Positions 9,421 through 19,928 of a DNA stretch of 64,000 bases are shown here, piece by piece (positions within the stretch are counted from its first letter, which is position 1; every line of letters starts with the position of its first letter). The notes below the pieces were generated by a model. It was not told where the DNA came from and did no database searches. It saw nothing but the letters and a program-made list of their open reading frames with translations. A program made the translations under genes and the position numbers. The DNA lies in NCBI RefSeq assembly GCF_026898155.1, contig NZ_CP114028.1:153163-217162 (forward strand), in the 5' to 3' direction. The stretch comes from Jiella pelagia. Its GTDB lineage: Bacteria; Pseudomonadota; Alphaproteobacteria; Rhizobiales; Rhizobiaceae.

Positions 9421-10620
9421 CGGTGCTCAGAACGGCGCTGATTGCCTGGGACTACCCGCCCAGCGCCTCGGGGCTTTCGGTCGCGGCGCGGGAGGTCGCG
9501 GAGAGCCTCGCCGATGCCGGCGTCGATGTCACCGTCTACACATTGGATCGGTCCGACCGGACCACCATGAATGGCGTCCGCATCGTCGGCTGCCTGCCGG
9601 ACAGTGCCGGTTTGTCATACTGGCTTCGGCGGCGCATGGCGTTGGGCCATCTGGTGGCGCCGCGCTGGTTCGCGGCACGGCTCGCAGCCGATCACCGCAT
9701 GAAGCCTTTCGACGTCCTGGAGGCGACGAACTGGTATGCCCCGGCCGCGCTCGCCGTCCGGATACCCGGCCTCCCGCTCGTCGCCCGCCATTCGACCCCG
9801 GCGATCTCCACCGGCGCCATTGCCGGCGGCTTGCGAGACCAGCTCGATGGTCGCTTTGCCTGCCGGCTGGAAGCTGCGAGTGCCAGGCGCTCGAACGGTC
9901 ATATCTTCAACACGCAGAGCCATGGCGAGAAGGTGACGGCGCTTTACGGGCTCGATGCGGATACGCCGCGCGCGGTGATCGGCCTGTCGCTGCCGCCCGA
10001 ACGCCTCGCACGGGCGGCGAATGCGCCCTATCCGCCGTCTTACCCGCCAGGAGCCTCCGGTCGAGCTTCTCTTCGTCGGGCGAGCCGAGGCGCGCAAGGG
10101 CTTCGACTGCCTGATGGCGGCTGTCGAGGTTCTGGCGGCGGAACTGTCCGGAGAAGACGGACCAGCGTTCCACCTGTCGCTGGTCGGAATCTCGGAAGCG
10201 GATCTGCCGGAGCTTTCGAACGGCGCCCGCAGCCATGTGACGTTGCTCGGTCGCCTCGACGATGCCGAGCTGGACGATGCCTATCGGGCCGCTGACATCG
10301 TCGTCGCGCCCTCGCGCTATGAATCCTTCGGCCTCGTCTATCAGGAGGCTCTCGCTTTCGGTCGCCCGGTGGTGGCTCTGTCAGTCGATCCATCCGCCCG
10401 GCAGGTGATCGGCGAAAGCGGTGCGGGCCTGCTGGCGGCCGAAGCGAGTGGTGCCGCGCTGGCGGCGGTGCTGGCGAGGGCAATCAGAGATCCCGAGCTT
10501 TGCCGGACGTTCCATGAGCGTGCTCTCGCTGCGGCCGGACGGTTCACGCGAAAAAGCCTCGCGGCCGAGACCCTCGCACTTTACGAAGCGGCGCGCGCCT
10601 TTTCCTCTCAGGGCCGATAG
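9417..10620 (+). pseudogene. GT4 family glycosyltransferase, single frameshift
   Basis: A GT4 protein of about 400 residues whose N-terminal half (LIAWDYPPSASGLSVAAREVAESL, then MKPFDVLEATNWYAPAAL) and C-terminal half (EPPVELLFVGRAEARKGFDCL, then SRYESFGLVYQEALAFGRPVVAL) lie in different frames. Removing one C from the CCC run at 10043-10045 joins them. The EX7E glutamates are present in the C-terminal half. Translationally coupled to the preceding GT4 gene and overlapping the converging GT2 gene by 13 bases. Function is likely an extra sugar transfer on the same glycan. Confidence 0.72.
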
Positions 10621-11567
10621 GGTGTGAGCAGCGCGTCCCGCTCGAACATACGGCCTTTGCCGGGCGAAAGCTGTTCGTAACGGGCCGAACGCGCTTCCAC
10701 ATGAGCGGCGGTGAGATGATGATCGATGGCAAGGTTCGGGGCGATGAAGCTGTCACGCCAGCCGCGCGGCGGGGCCGGGCGTTCATGCACGGTTCCCTCG
10801 AACTGCACGGTTCTGTGGTTCAGCCGATACTGCACGTCGGGATAAAGATCGGCGAGGACGCAATCGACGAGGTTGCGCCTTGGTAGTCCGACCGACACTG
10901 CGCCTGCGCTGTCTGCCAGCGCAGCCACTCGGCCAAGATCGGCGTGCGTGCCCGCGCCAAGGCTTTCGTCCGCATCGAGCTGCAGCACCCAATCGCATTT
11001 CGCTGCCACCTGACCGGCATTTCGCTGGGCCGCAAAATTACCCGCAAGCGGTCTTGCGACCAGGCGGACACGGTCGCCGCGTGGCGGGGTCTGTGGCGTC
11101 ATGGTCGCATCGAGCATCAGGACGATATCGTCGAAGCGGCGCTCCAGCTCCGGGAGCTGAGGCGTGAGGCACTTGAGATCGACAGGCCGGCAAAGGATCA
11201 CCAGCGTGACCGGCACAGGATCGATCATAGCGAGGGGAGAAAGCGCGGCGTTGGCGGGAAGTGGCTGATATGGGTGGCAGAGCGCGTGCCGTTGCGCCGC
11301 GCCAAGCGGCGACAGGGCGAGGCGCCGTGAGAGGGCAAGGGTTCGAAGAGCGTAGCTTTCAACGATGATCGGATCGCGCCTTCGGGAAACGAACGTCCCC
11401 GCGACCAGCCGCGTCCGCAGGAATGTTTCGATCTCTCCACTCGCCAGAGCGTGCGGATCGACGAGAATGCCGCAATGGCCGCATTCCCGGAAACCTGGAG
11501 CCGCCTCTGCCGGGCAGCGTTCGCTCCGGCGGAAATCACGCGCCCCGCAGCATGGACAACGCATCAT
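10608..11567 (-). CDS. GT2 glycosyltransferase with N-terminal zinc-ribbon motif
   Basis: A 319-residue protein. The first 35 residues contain two cysteine pairs (MMRCPCCGARDF and FRECGHCGI), a probable zinc ribbon. From about residue 115 follows a GT2 domain: VPVTLVILCRPVDLKCLTP, FAAQRNAGQVAAKCDWVLQLDADESL with the metal-binding DAD, then QYRLNHRTVQFEGTVHERP, a block common in GT2 enzymes of the lipooligosaccharide type (WaaE/KdtX-like). The zinc ribbon is unusual in front of a GT2 domain. Minus strand, convergent with the GT4 pair and divergent from the acyl-CoA-dehydrogenase-like gene. Confidence 0.78.
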   Translation of the reverse strand: MMRCPCCGARDFRRSERCPAEAAPGFRECGHCGILVDPHALASGEIETFLRTRLVAGTFVSRRRDPIIVESYALRTLALSRRLALSPLGAAQRHALCHPYQPLPANAALSPLAMIDPVPVTLVILCRPVDLKCLTPQLPELERRFDDIVLMLDATMTPQTPPRGDRVRLVARPLAGNFAAQRNAGQVAAKCDWVLQLDADESLGAGTHADLGRVAALADSAGAVSVGLPRRNLVDCVLADLYPDVQYRLNHRTVQFEGTVHERPAPPRGWRDSFIAPNLAIDHHLTAAHVEARSARYEQLSPGKGRMFERDALLTPYRP

Positions 11568-11770
11568 CTATGTCCTGATCCCGATTTGTCGGCTGCCCCG
11601 AAATTTCTGCCGCTCGTCTCGATCGGCAGTGGATCGGAAGGTGGGAAGCGCAAAAGACTCTGACAGTTCACGCCGTCTTCCCGACAGCGCCCTATCATTA
11701 AGCGTGGCGACACAACCTCCCGTCGCCGTCCGCCTGCGTGCAGGTCGTCCCGTACCCGAAAGCTCCTCTG

Positions 11771-12814
11771 ATGAACCCCAGCATCCCCACCGGTTCCAAG
11801 GGCGATTATCGCGGGTTCGAAAGCGCCTTCTCCGCCGCTCGCAGCGATCGGCTTTTCCGACATGTCGGCGGCCTTTACGACGAGGCCGGACTGCTCGGCG
11901 ATCGCTGGCCGCGAATGCTGGAGCAGCTGAGGGCGGCGGGGGCAACGAACCTCAATCTCGGACGCCTTCTGGAAGGCCACGCCAACGCCGTGCAGCTCGT
12001 GCGGCTCTATGGCGATGCCGGCCAGCATGCCTTTCTGGACGAGATGCTGGAAACCGACGCGATCATCGGCGTCTGGGGGGCCGACGGCACGCCTCCGGCC
12101 AGCGTCGAAGAAGGCGAGGGGGCAGACGTGCTGCGCGGCTTCAAGCGCTATGCCTCGGGACTTGGCATCGTCAGTCAAGCCATCGTTCCGATCGCCGGCG
12201 AGGGCGGCATTCTCCAGCTTTATCTCCTGCCCGTCGACGATCCCCTCAGACAGGATCTGTCGGCCTGGACCGTCAGCGGCATGCGCGCCTCGGCTTCGGG
12301 GCGCTATTCCTTCGAGGGGATCACGATTGGCGAGGGCATGCGCCTCGGCGAGCCGGGGGTCTACAAGACCGAACCCTTCTTCGAAGGCGGGATCTGGCGC
12401 TGCGCCGCCGTTCATCTGGGCGGTCTGGAAACCATTCTTGCCTTGACGGCCCGTTACCTCGAAACCAGCGGCAGGCTCGATCATCCCCTCCAGACCGAAC
12501 GGCTGGGGCGAGCGATCCTCGCGGCACGCACGGCACGGCTCTGGGTCGAGGATGCCGCAAGGCGAATCGAGGCGCCGCAGAGCGGTGAGACGGTGCAGCA
12601 TGCCGTCGCCTCCGCCTCCTATACGAGGTTGCAGGTCGAGGCGTCGGCCCTAAAGGTCATGGAAATTGCCCGGCGCGCCGTGGGGCTCTCATCCTTCGAG
12701 ACCGATCATCCGCTGGAGGCTGCGATCGCCGATCTTTCGGTCTATCTCAGACAGGCGAACCCGGATGCGCTGCTGATCCACAAGTGCTGGGCTATGGCGG
12801 CGGAATATCTGTGA
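11771..12814 (+). CDS. acyl-CoA-dehydrogenase-like protein
   Basis: A 347-residue protein with the overall acyl-CoA dehydrogenase layout: N-terminal helical part (FRHVGGLYDEAGLLGDRW), a middle beta-domain (TVSGMRASASGRYSFEGITIGEG, equivalent to the D-x-W-x-x-x-G-x-R-x-T-x-S substrate-side region but degenerate), and a C-terminal helical bundle (SASYTRLQVEASALKVMEIARRAVGLSSF). Shorter than the usual 380-390 residues, so catalytic activity is uncertain. Alphaproteobacterial clusters with this protein followed by PIG-L, methyltransferase and GT2 are a recurring arrangement. Its stop overlaps the next start (TGATG). Confidence 0.72.
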   Translation: MNPSIPTGSKGDYRGFESAFSAARSDRLFRHVGGLYDEAGLLGDRWPRMLEQLRAAGATNLNLGRLLEGHANAVQLVRLYGDAGQHAFLDEMLETDAIIGVWGADGTPPASVEEGEGADVLRGFKRYASGLGIVSQAIVPIAGEGGILQLYLLPVDDPLRQDLSAWTVSGMRASASGRYSFEGITIGEGMRLGEPGVYKTEPFFEGGIWRCAAVHLGGLETILALTARYLETSGRLDHPLQTERLGRAILAARTARLWVEDAARRIEAPQSGETVQHAVASASYTRLQVEASALKVMEIARRAVGLSSFETDHPLEAAIADLSVYLRQANPDALLIHKCWAMAAEYL

Positions 12815-14173
12815 TGAGCGAGACCTATGCGGACTGGATCGGGCGCTGTGCCGCCGCCCCGGACACGGAAGCCAGGCGGCTGGTCGGAACCGGCGGACTG
12901 GTCGTCCTGTCTCCGCATCCCGACGACGAGACGTTCGGAGCCTCGGCTCTCCTTCAAGAGGCAGGCCGCACGGGGCGGGCCGTCGGCATTGTCGCGGTGA
13001 CCGACGGCGAGGCCTCGCATCCCGGCTCCCGATCGGTTTCCAGGCAGATGCTGGCGGGGATCAGGCGGGCCGAGCACGAGGCGGCGGTGAAGGCGCTCGG
13101 AGTCGGCGAGGCCCGTTTCCTGCGGCTGCAATTACCCGACGGTGGCTCGGGCCGGGACCCGCGTTTCCGCGAGGCCGCCCAACGGGTCGCTCAGTTTTGC
13201 GACGCGATCGGCGCCAGCACGCTGTCGGCGCCGCATCCGGACGACCCGCATCCCGACCATCATGCAACGGCGGCGCTTGCCGAGGCGGTGCGCGAGCCTC
13301 CGCCCGCACTTGCGGCTCCGGTACTACTTCGTGTGGACGATGCGACTTGCCGGAGAAACGCCTTATCGCGGGGTCGGTCTCCTGCCGTTTCGTCTTCCGG
13401 TCGACGTGGAGGTCAAGGCCCGCGCCACGGCCTGCCATGCTTCGCAGCTCGGCCATGTCGTCGATGATGATCCGGACGGTTTCACATTGCCGCCGTGGTT
13501 TCTGGACGCCCAGTCCGCGCCATACGAGATTCATGCCCTCGCGCCGATGCCGGGCGCGGTGCCGCCGCCGGAACATTTTGCCGAACTCTATGCCGATGAC
13601 GGCGACCCGTGGCATGCGCGATCCTCCCGCTATGAGGTGGAAAAGCGCGCCGACAATTGCGCACAGCTCGATGTCCGGTGCTACGAGCGCGGCCTCGACA
13701 TCGGCTGCGGCGAGGGGCATCTCGCCGCCGAGCTGGTGAACCGGGCGATCGTCAGATCCATGACCGGGCTCGATCGGGACGCAGGCATCGTCGCGCGGGC
13801 GAACGGGGCCTATGGACAGCGTTCCGAGCTGCGTTTTGCGACCGGGGCTCTGCCCGATGATCTGCCGGAGGTGCCGTTCGATCTGGTGGTCGTTTCCGAG
13901 GTGCTTTACTTCCTCGACGAACCGGCACTGGTCGCGCTTGCGCAGCACCTCTCAAATCGAATGCAGACGGGGGCCGATATTCTCGTCGTCAGCTATCTGG
14001 GTGAGACCGGCACGCCGCTTTCCGGCCGCGCCGCTCACGATCTCTTCCTGGCGCTGTTCGGGACAGCGCTGACGACGCTCAGCCTTCGAACTCACGAACA
14101 GTATCAGGCCGAGCTGCTGCGATTTTCGCCTCGAGACGAAGCAGCCCCGGCAGATGCCGGGCCATCTCACTGA
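12814..14173 (+). pseudogene. fused PIG-L deacetylase / SAM methyltransferase, single frameshift
   Basis: Residues 1-~250 are a PIG-L (LmbE) zinc deacetylase: VVLSPHPDDETFGASALLQE (zinc-binding HPDDE) and APHPDDPHPDHHATAALAE. Residues ~265-452 are a class I SAM methyltransferase of the NodS type: EHFAELYADDGDPW, then the SAM loop LDIGCGEGHLAAEL and FDLVVVSEVLYFLD. No stop or start separates the domains, so this is a true fusion, as known for other alphaproteobacteria. One surplus base at about 13310 (TT) shifts the frame inside the deacetylase domain; its removal gives PPPALRLRYYFVWTM. Likely N-deacetylates and methylates a sugar or secondary metabolite. Overlaps the converging GT2 gene by 95 bases. 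Confidence 0.75.
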
Positions 14174-15218
14174 ACCGCAACCGCTCTCGCTGCAAGATCG
14201 GGAGTTCGGCCTCCGCATGGAACCAGGCCATGGCAGGCACTGGCAGGTCAGCCAGAGCCCGCGCTCGGCTGAGGGCCATGCCTTCCCTCGCCAGAGCGGC
14301 GCCGACGGCTGCCCGGTCCTCGCAAGCCGTGACGAGGTGGCGGAGGCGCAAGCGCCTCAGGAGCTTCGATGGCGGCTCCAGAGCCTCGTCAACCAGCGGA
14401 TCGGCTTCGGTCCGGTTTCGCCTCAGTTCCGCGGCGAGCCCACCTTCGGCCAGACTGTCCAGACGGCAGGAAGTTTCCACCCGAGCCCCGTTCACATAGG
14501 CGATGCGAAGGCCATGCGCCTCGCTGCTCCGGCGCAGCGCCCGATCCTCACCGGAAGCGACCAGCGGAATCGGCCCGGCGATGCGATAGGCTGCGGCGGT
14601 CATCGCGAAATTGGCTCCACCGATATTTCCGTGATGGGGCCAGGGATTGTCCGGATCGGGAAAGGCGAGGGCGGTAATGTGGCGGGTCGCGTCACGATAG
14701 GCGCGGATCGCCGCGTCCCGCTGCGGATCGACCGGCGGAAGATTGGCCGCTTCGTCCGCCAGAAATCCGATCCGGCCGCAGACGAGATCGAACCCACGGC
14801 CGAATTTCGCGTCATAGGCGGCCATCAGCCCGGGGCAGACGATCGTGTCGGCATCGGTGGAAAAGAGCAGCGCTCCCGGCCCGACCTTGGCTGCGATCTC
14901 GAAAGCAAGTGCTCTGGCCCGTGGCGCGGTTCCGCGAGCGTTCCGCCAACGTATCTCGGCCGCTGTCAGCATGCCGGCTCGCCCGGCCATCCGTTCGCAG
15001 ATGACGTCCATGCCGGCATCGTCGCTGTCATTGACAAGCATGACGGTGTGCAAGGACGAACCGAACTCCCGGTCCAGCGCGTCCAGGCAGGCGCCGACCC
15101 GCTCGGCCTCGTTGCGCACCGGGACGCAGGCGACGTAACGCACACCCCTTCGAGGCGGCGAAGCTTCGAGCCGGAGCAATTCACCCCCTGCTGCGGCCAC
15201 GAGGTCGGCAATCGGCAT
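14079..15218 (-). CDS. GT2 family glycosyltransferase
   Basis: A 379-residue GT-A protein: YVACVPVRNEAERVGACLDAL at residue ~28 (nucleotide-binding strand), LLFSTDADTIVCPGLMAAY with the DAD metal site near residue 120, and HHGNIGGANFAMTAAAYRIAG followed by SGEDRALRRSSEAHG (acceptor block with the ED pair) near residue 200-230. The C-terminal part is helical. No membrane segment is seen. The 3' end overlaps the methyltransferase on the other strand by 95 bases, an unusually long convergent overlap. Completes the deacetylase/methyltransferase/GT2 module. Confidence 0.85.
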   Translation of the reverse strand: MPIADLVAAAGGELLRLEASPPRRGVRYVACVPVRNEAERVGACLDALDREFGSSLHTVMLVNDSDDAGMDVICERMAGRAGMLTAAEIRWRNARGTAPRARALAFEIAAKVGPGALLFSTDADTIVCPGLMAAYDAKFGRGFDLVCGRIGFLADEAANLPPVDPQRDAAIRAYRDATRHITALAFPDPDNPWPHHGNIGGANFAMTAAAYRIAGPIPLVASGEDRALRRSSEAHGLRIAYVNGARVETSCRLDSLAEGGLAAELRRNRTEADPLVDEALEPPSKLLRRLRLRHLVTACEDRAAVGAALAREGMALSRARALADLPVPAMAWFHAEAELPILQRERLRFSEMARHLPGLLRLEAKIAAARPDTVREFEG

Positions 15219-15409
15219 TCGAGGCCCTTCCGGAGTGAGCCGGCGATCGACGACATCGATCCACTAGTCCGGCAAAGATATCGGGCAAAGTGGATAGGGC
15301 AATCGGTTTGCCGCCGAACCCCGTCGGTCGCCGCGCGCAGTCAGGAAATACCGACTGAACGATTCCGGACGTGGCTCGTTCGGGAAGGCCAGCTTTGGGA
15401 GACCGGTAC

Positions 15410-18400
15410 ATGCAGCATTTGAAGACGACGGCCGATTCAGCCAGCAAGAACAAGCCGGTCTTCCCGCTTCATCCCATCGGCGCCGTTGCCGCGATGATCG
15501 CCCAACGGGCGGAAAAGGGCGACAAGCCGTTCATCTACATCGCCGAAGCCGGGCGGCGGCGGCAGGATATTTATGAGCTGGCAAAGCTTTTAGCGGGACC
15601 GGATGCGGTCGCCGAATTCGCCGCCCCGGACGGCTTCCCGGGCGACGGTTTGCCCGTCAGCGCCGCGATTGCCGGCAACCGCATGGCGACGCTGCGATGG
15701 TTGCTCGATCCGAAGAAGCGGCCGTCCGTCATCATCACCACCGCCGCCGCGCTCATTCGAAAAGTGCCCCCGCGATCGATCTGGGCGGATTGCCATCTGG
15801 AAATTCGTGTCGGAGAGAAGCTCGATACGGATCGGCTCGCGACTCGGCTGCGACGCCTCGGTTACTGGCAGGACGACCGCGTTGACGAAGCCGGCGAATT
15901 CGCCATTCGCGGCAAGGTCGTCGAGATCTTTCCCGCTGCCGCCCCGCGCCCCTGCCGGATCGAGCACGAAGATGGCATCGTCACCTTCATCCGCTCCTAC
16001 GACGCCGCCAGCCAGCGCTCCGTCGCCGAAACCGAATGCCTGATCGTCGATCCCGCGAGCGAACGGATTATCGCGGACGATGAGGAGAAATTCTCTGCCG
16101 ACGACCAGGGTCATGGCGAAGGTGACCGGGCGACGTCGCGAACGCCCGAATTCCTCTGCCGCCATTACGAGACCTGCGAAACGCTTTTCGACTATCTGCC
16201 GGAGGCTCAGGTGGTCGTCGAGCGAGGCGCGGACCTGCGCTCCGAAGAAATATTCATGACCCTTAAAAGCCTGGACGGCGACATCCCGGCGGGCCACGCG
16301 GTTCTGGCCGATCATCTTGACCGGGCCGATTGGGACGGCATCGTCTCCGACCGCCTGGCAGCCCTCGTCGACGACGTCGAGGCCGATCATTCCGTTCCCG
16401 TCTTCGCTCTGGGCGCCAGCCCTACAAGGCCTTCGCGGACTTTGCCGCCTCACGGCTCGACGATGGCCGTCGGATCGTCCTCGCCGGCAGTGATGCACGG
16501 GCCCTGAAGGCTGCCAAACGCAAGATCGCCGGGCTTCTCGATCGGGAGATCGCTGACGCCGCAACCTGGCGCGACGTCACCGGGGGAGGGCCGTCGTCGA
16601 TGCTCGCCTTCGAGGCGGCGATCGGTGAGGGCTTCGTCGCGCCGGAAAGCGGTATCACCGTCGTCAGCCTGCGCGATATCGAAGGCCGGGCGGCGTCTTC
16701 CGTGTCGAAAGGGCCTGCGGCTGGTTTCGCCTTGCCATCCGATGTGTTCTTCACCGGCGACAAAGTCGTTCATATCGACCACGGCGTCGCGGTCCTCGAC
16801 GGGCTCGCATCGATCGACACGGAAGAAGCCGGCGGGGCGTCCGGCGAAGCTCTCGTTCTCCGCTTCGGCAAGGACGAGACGCTTCTCGTTCCCTTGAGCG
16901 ATATCGGCGCTGTCTGGCGCTATGGCGGGCCCTCGAGCGAGGTGACGCTGGACACGCTCAAAGGCCAGAGCTGGGCCAAGCGCCGCAACGCGGTCTTCGA
17001 AGCGATCGCTTCCACCGCCGAGGGAATGGTGAGGCGACTGAAGGAGAAGGCAGCGGCGAAGGCCGCGGTGCTCAGGCCCGACCGCGTCTCGTTCGAGCGC
17101 TTCTGCGCGCGCTTCGCCTATGAGCTGACGCCCGATCAGAGCCGGGCCACCGGCCAGGTGCTTGCCGATCTTGCCTCGGGCCGCCCGATGGACCGGCTCG
17201 TCTGCGGCGATGTCGGCTATGGCAAGACCGAGGTCGCGCTGCGGGCCGCGGCCGCAGCGGTCTTTTCCGGCAAGCAGGTGGCAGTCATCGCGCCGACCAC
17301 GGTGCTCGCCCAGCAGCACTACCGCGAATTCGTCAAACGTTTTGCGCCGCAGGACGTCGCGGTCGTACGGCTGTCGCGTCTGGTCGAACAGGACGAAGCC
17401 GAGGCGGCAAAAGAGGCTCTGAAGAGCGGTGAGGCAAAGATCGTCGTCGGCACCCATGCGATCCTCAGTCAGGAGCCTCTCCTTCAAGGACCTCGCGCTC
17501 GTCGTCATCGACGAGGAACAGCGCTTCGGGAGTGGGCATAAGAGCGAGATGCGCGCGCTATCGGAAGGCCTGCACGTCCTAGCGATGACCGCGACGCCAA
17601 TCCCGCGAACCCTCGAAGCCGGCTTCGTCGGCTTGAGCGATCTCAGCATCATCGCGACACCGCCCGTCCGCCGCAGCCCGGTCCGGACGGAGGTCGGCCC
17701 CTTCGACGACGAGACGGTCGCGAAGGCCCTTTCGGCCGAGCATGACCGCGGAGGCCAGAGCTTCGTCGTCTGTCCGCGGATCGACGATCTCGAGCCGATG
17801 GCGGAGAAGCTCGCCGACATCGCGCCCGACCAGACGCTGGTCATGTTGCACGGCCGGATGAAGCCCGAGGAGGTCGAGGACGCGATGCTCGCCTTTGCCA
17901 ACGGGAGCTACGACATCCTCCTCGCCACGACCATCGTCGAGAGCGGGCTCGACGTCGCCAATGCAAACACGATGATCGTCTGCCGCGCCAATCGCTTCGG
18001 CCTCGCCGAACTCCACCAGCTGCGCGGCCGCGTTGGGCGCGGCGTCAGCCGAGGGCATGTTCTTCTGACGACACAGGCCGGCGAAGAGATCGGCGAGGAG
18101 GCGGATAAGCGGCTTCGGGCGCTGATGGAGTTCGACGCGCTTGGCTCCGGCTTCGACATTGCTGCACGCGATCTCGACCTGCGCGGTACGGGCGACCTCC
18201 TGGGCGACGAACAGGCCGGTCATCTTCAGACGATCGGCATCGCGCTCTATCGCAAGACGCTGGAGCGGGCGATCGAAGGTGCGAAGGGCAATCTGGAAGG
18301 CGAAGAGATCCGGCCCCAGGTCTCCATCGGGCTCAGCCTGTCGATCCCCTCCGACTACGTGACCGAACCCGACTTGCGCATCGAGATCGCCAATCTCCTT

Positions 18401-18754
18401 GAACGCGTCGAGGAGACGTCCACCCTCGGCGAATTGCGGGTCGAGATCGAGGATCGCTTCGGACCGATGCCGTCAGGTCTCGAAACGAGCTTCGCGCTTG
18501 CCGAACTCCGCCTGCGCTGTGCCCGCCTCGGTGTGGCAAAGCTCGACCTTGGTCCCAAGGCCGGCGCCTTGAGCTTCACGCCTTCGGCATCGAGACGCCT
18601 CGAAGCGTCGAATGTGGATGGCGCGGAAGACGGGGTCAAATGGTCGAAGCAACGGCTCGTCTTCGCGCATTCTGACGCGAAGATGTCAGATCCGATTGCC
18701 GAGGCGGAGAGAATACTCGATCGGCTCGAGGGCCTGCTGCCAGCCGTTTCCTGA
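15410..18754 (+). pseudogene. Mfd-like (transcription-repair coupling factor family) helicase, two frameshifts
   Basis: About 1114 residues when corrected, against ~1150-1170 for housekeeping Mfd. The N-terminal third is a degenerate UvrB-like module (PFIYIAEAGRRRQDIYELAKLL). The middle has the RNA-polymerase-interaction-like strand (VVHIDHGVAVLDGLASID, with LVPLSDI). The helicase core has Walker A in VCGDVGYGKTEVALRAA, the DEEQRFG box, TATPIPRTL, and LHQLRGRVGRG. One base is missing in the GGG run at 16411-16413 and one is surplus at 17472-17473, both consistent with indels. It may be a paralogue of mfd; no sequence here shows which copy is the housekeeping one. Divergent from the GT2 gene. 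Confidence 0.7.
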
Positions 18755-19928
18755 TCGAGCCGATTCCGCCCCGGTGGATTGCCGGTTTTAGCGTGCAATT
18801 GTTCGGATGTCGGTTTATCATTCCTATCGCATGTCCGCTTGCGAGCAGCAGCCTCGTTCGTCGTTCGGCGAGGGCGGCGCTGAGCGGAACGGAAAGACTG
18901 ATCCGAAGGGTCACTGTCGCCCCCTGGCGCGTTGGCCGGCAAAGCTGTTCCGGCCCGGTAGTGACGGGAGCTTGAGCAAGCCCTCTTCAGCATAGTCGAA
19001 ATCCCACTGCTGTTTGCTCCATCCACGAGCCGACCGTCGTCCACGCGATATCCGGAATAAACACGCCATAGCGCGGTTATGATTTGTCTATGGGTATCGT
19101 CCTCCCAGGGAATCGCCTGTTGATGGTCAGAAGCTGACTGACTGCAATCCCAATTGGAGAGCTGTCATGTTCGACATCGCCTGCATCGCCTCCTCGACGA
19201 GGCGAACCTTCTCGGCCGTCGACCATCGCCGCCGACGCTGCACCGAGGTGATCACTTCAACCCGCGAAAACGGGCCACCAGGAGCTTTCGACATAGTCGT
19301 ACTCATAGGCGGATGCCTATGCCTTATCGGCTATGCCACCTGTCCGGTCAAAACGGGATGCGCTCCACCTGTTATGCTCTCGGCACGATCGGAGACGAGA
19401 AACGCTTCGAAGACATTCCAGTGGCTTCGTCTTGAATGGACGGCATGGGTGACGGCTTCGTCGCCGTTGGCGCGATCGCGATCGAGCGCGGCATGTCGGG
19501 GTGCTTACGTCTCGTCCAGGGATCTCGCCAGCATGGGGGTTCCGTCACTCAGGTGAGAACGATCTAAAATCGATTTGAACATGTATCGTGCCAAGCGGCC
19601 TCAGACAGAGCTGTTAAGTCTGCGGATCGGTTGCTCCGATGAAGCGCGCCACGGACGTTTTGGAGCACGGGGGGCGGCACTCGCGTCACCCCAATGAAGC
19701 GGTACACGACGCAGGCTCACCGGGATTTTACGACCGGATACGTCTGACGTGCCTCTTGTCCACGTCTGCGGATCGTGTCCCCACACGTGGTGTAGTTCGG
19801 CGGTAGCGTCGCCGATCACGTCCGCGCCCTTCATCGCGCTGTAGGACGGGATTGGCGGCGCGGTGGTCACCAGCGGTTTCCGGTTAGGCTTGGGTTGCGA
19901 GACCTAACCTTGGACCGGAGATCCCCTG
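18755..19928. other. 1.2-kb region with no supported gene
   Basis: Short open frames occur on both strands but none shows a recognisable protein pattern. A 7-bp perfect inverted repeat (GGTTAGG at 19882-19888, CCTAACC at 19903-19909) lies just upstream of the chimeric transposase start and may be an IS256 end or leader structure. The region separates the Mfd-like gene from mobile DNA and probably consists of degraded mobile-element sequence. Confidence 0.4.

Noticed and set aside
16450..17901. A 483-codon minus-strand frame opposite the Mfd-like gene
   Set aside because: Antisense shadow; the plus strand carries the helicase motifs in this region.
19167..19556. A 129-codon plus-strand frame after the Mfd-like gene
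   Set aside because: Composition is arginine/serine-rich and irregular, with no recognisable pattern; treated as chance.
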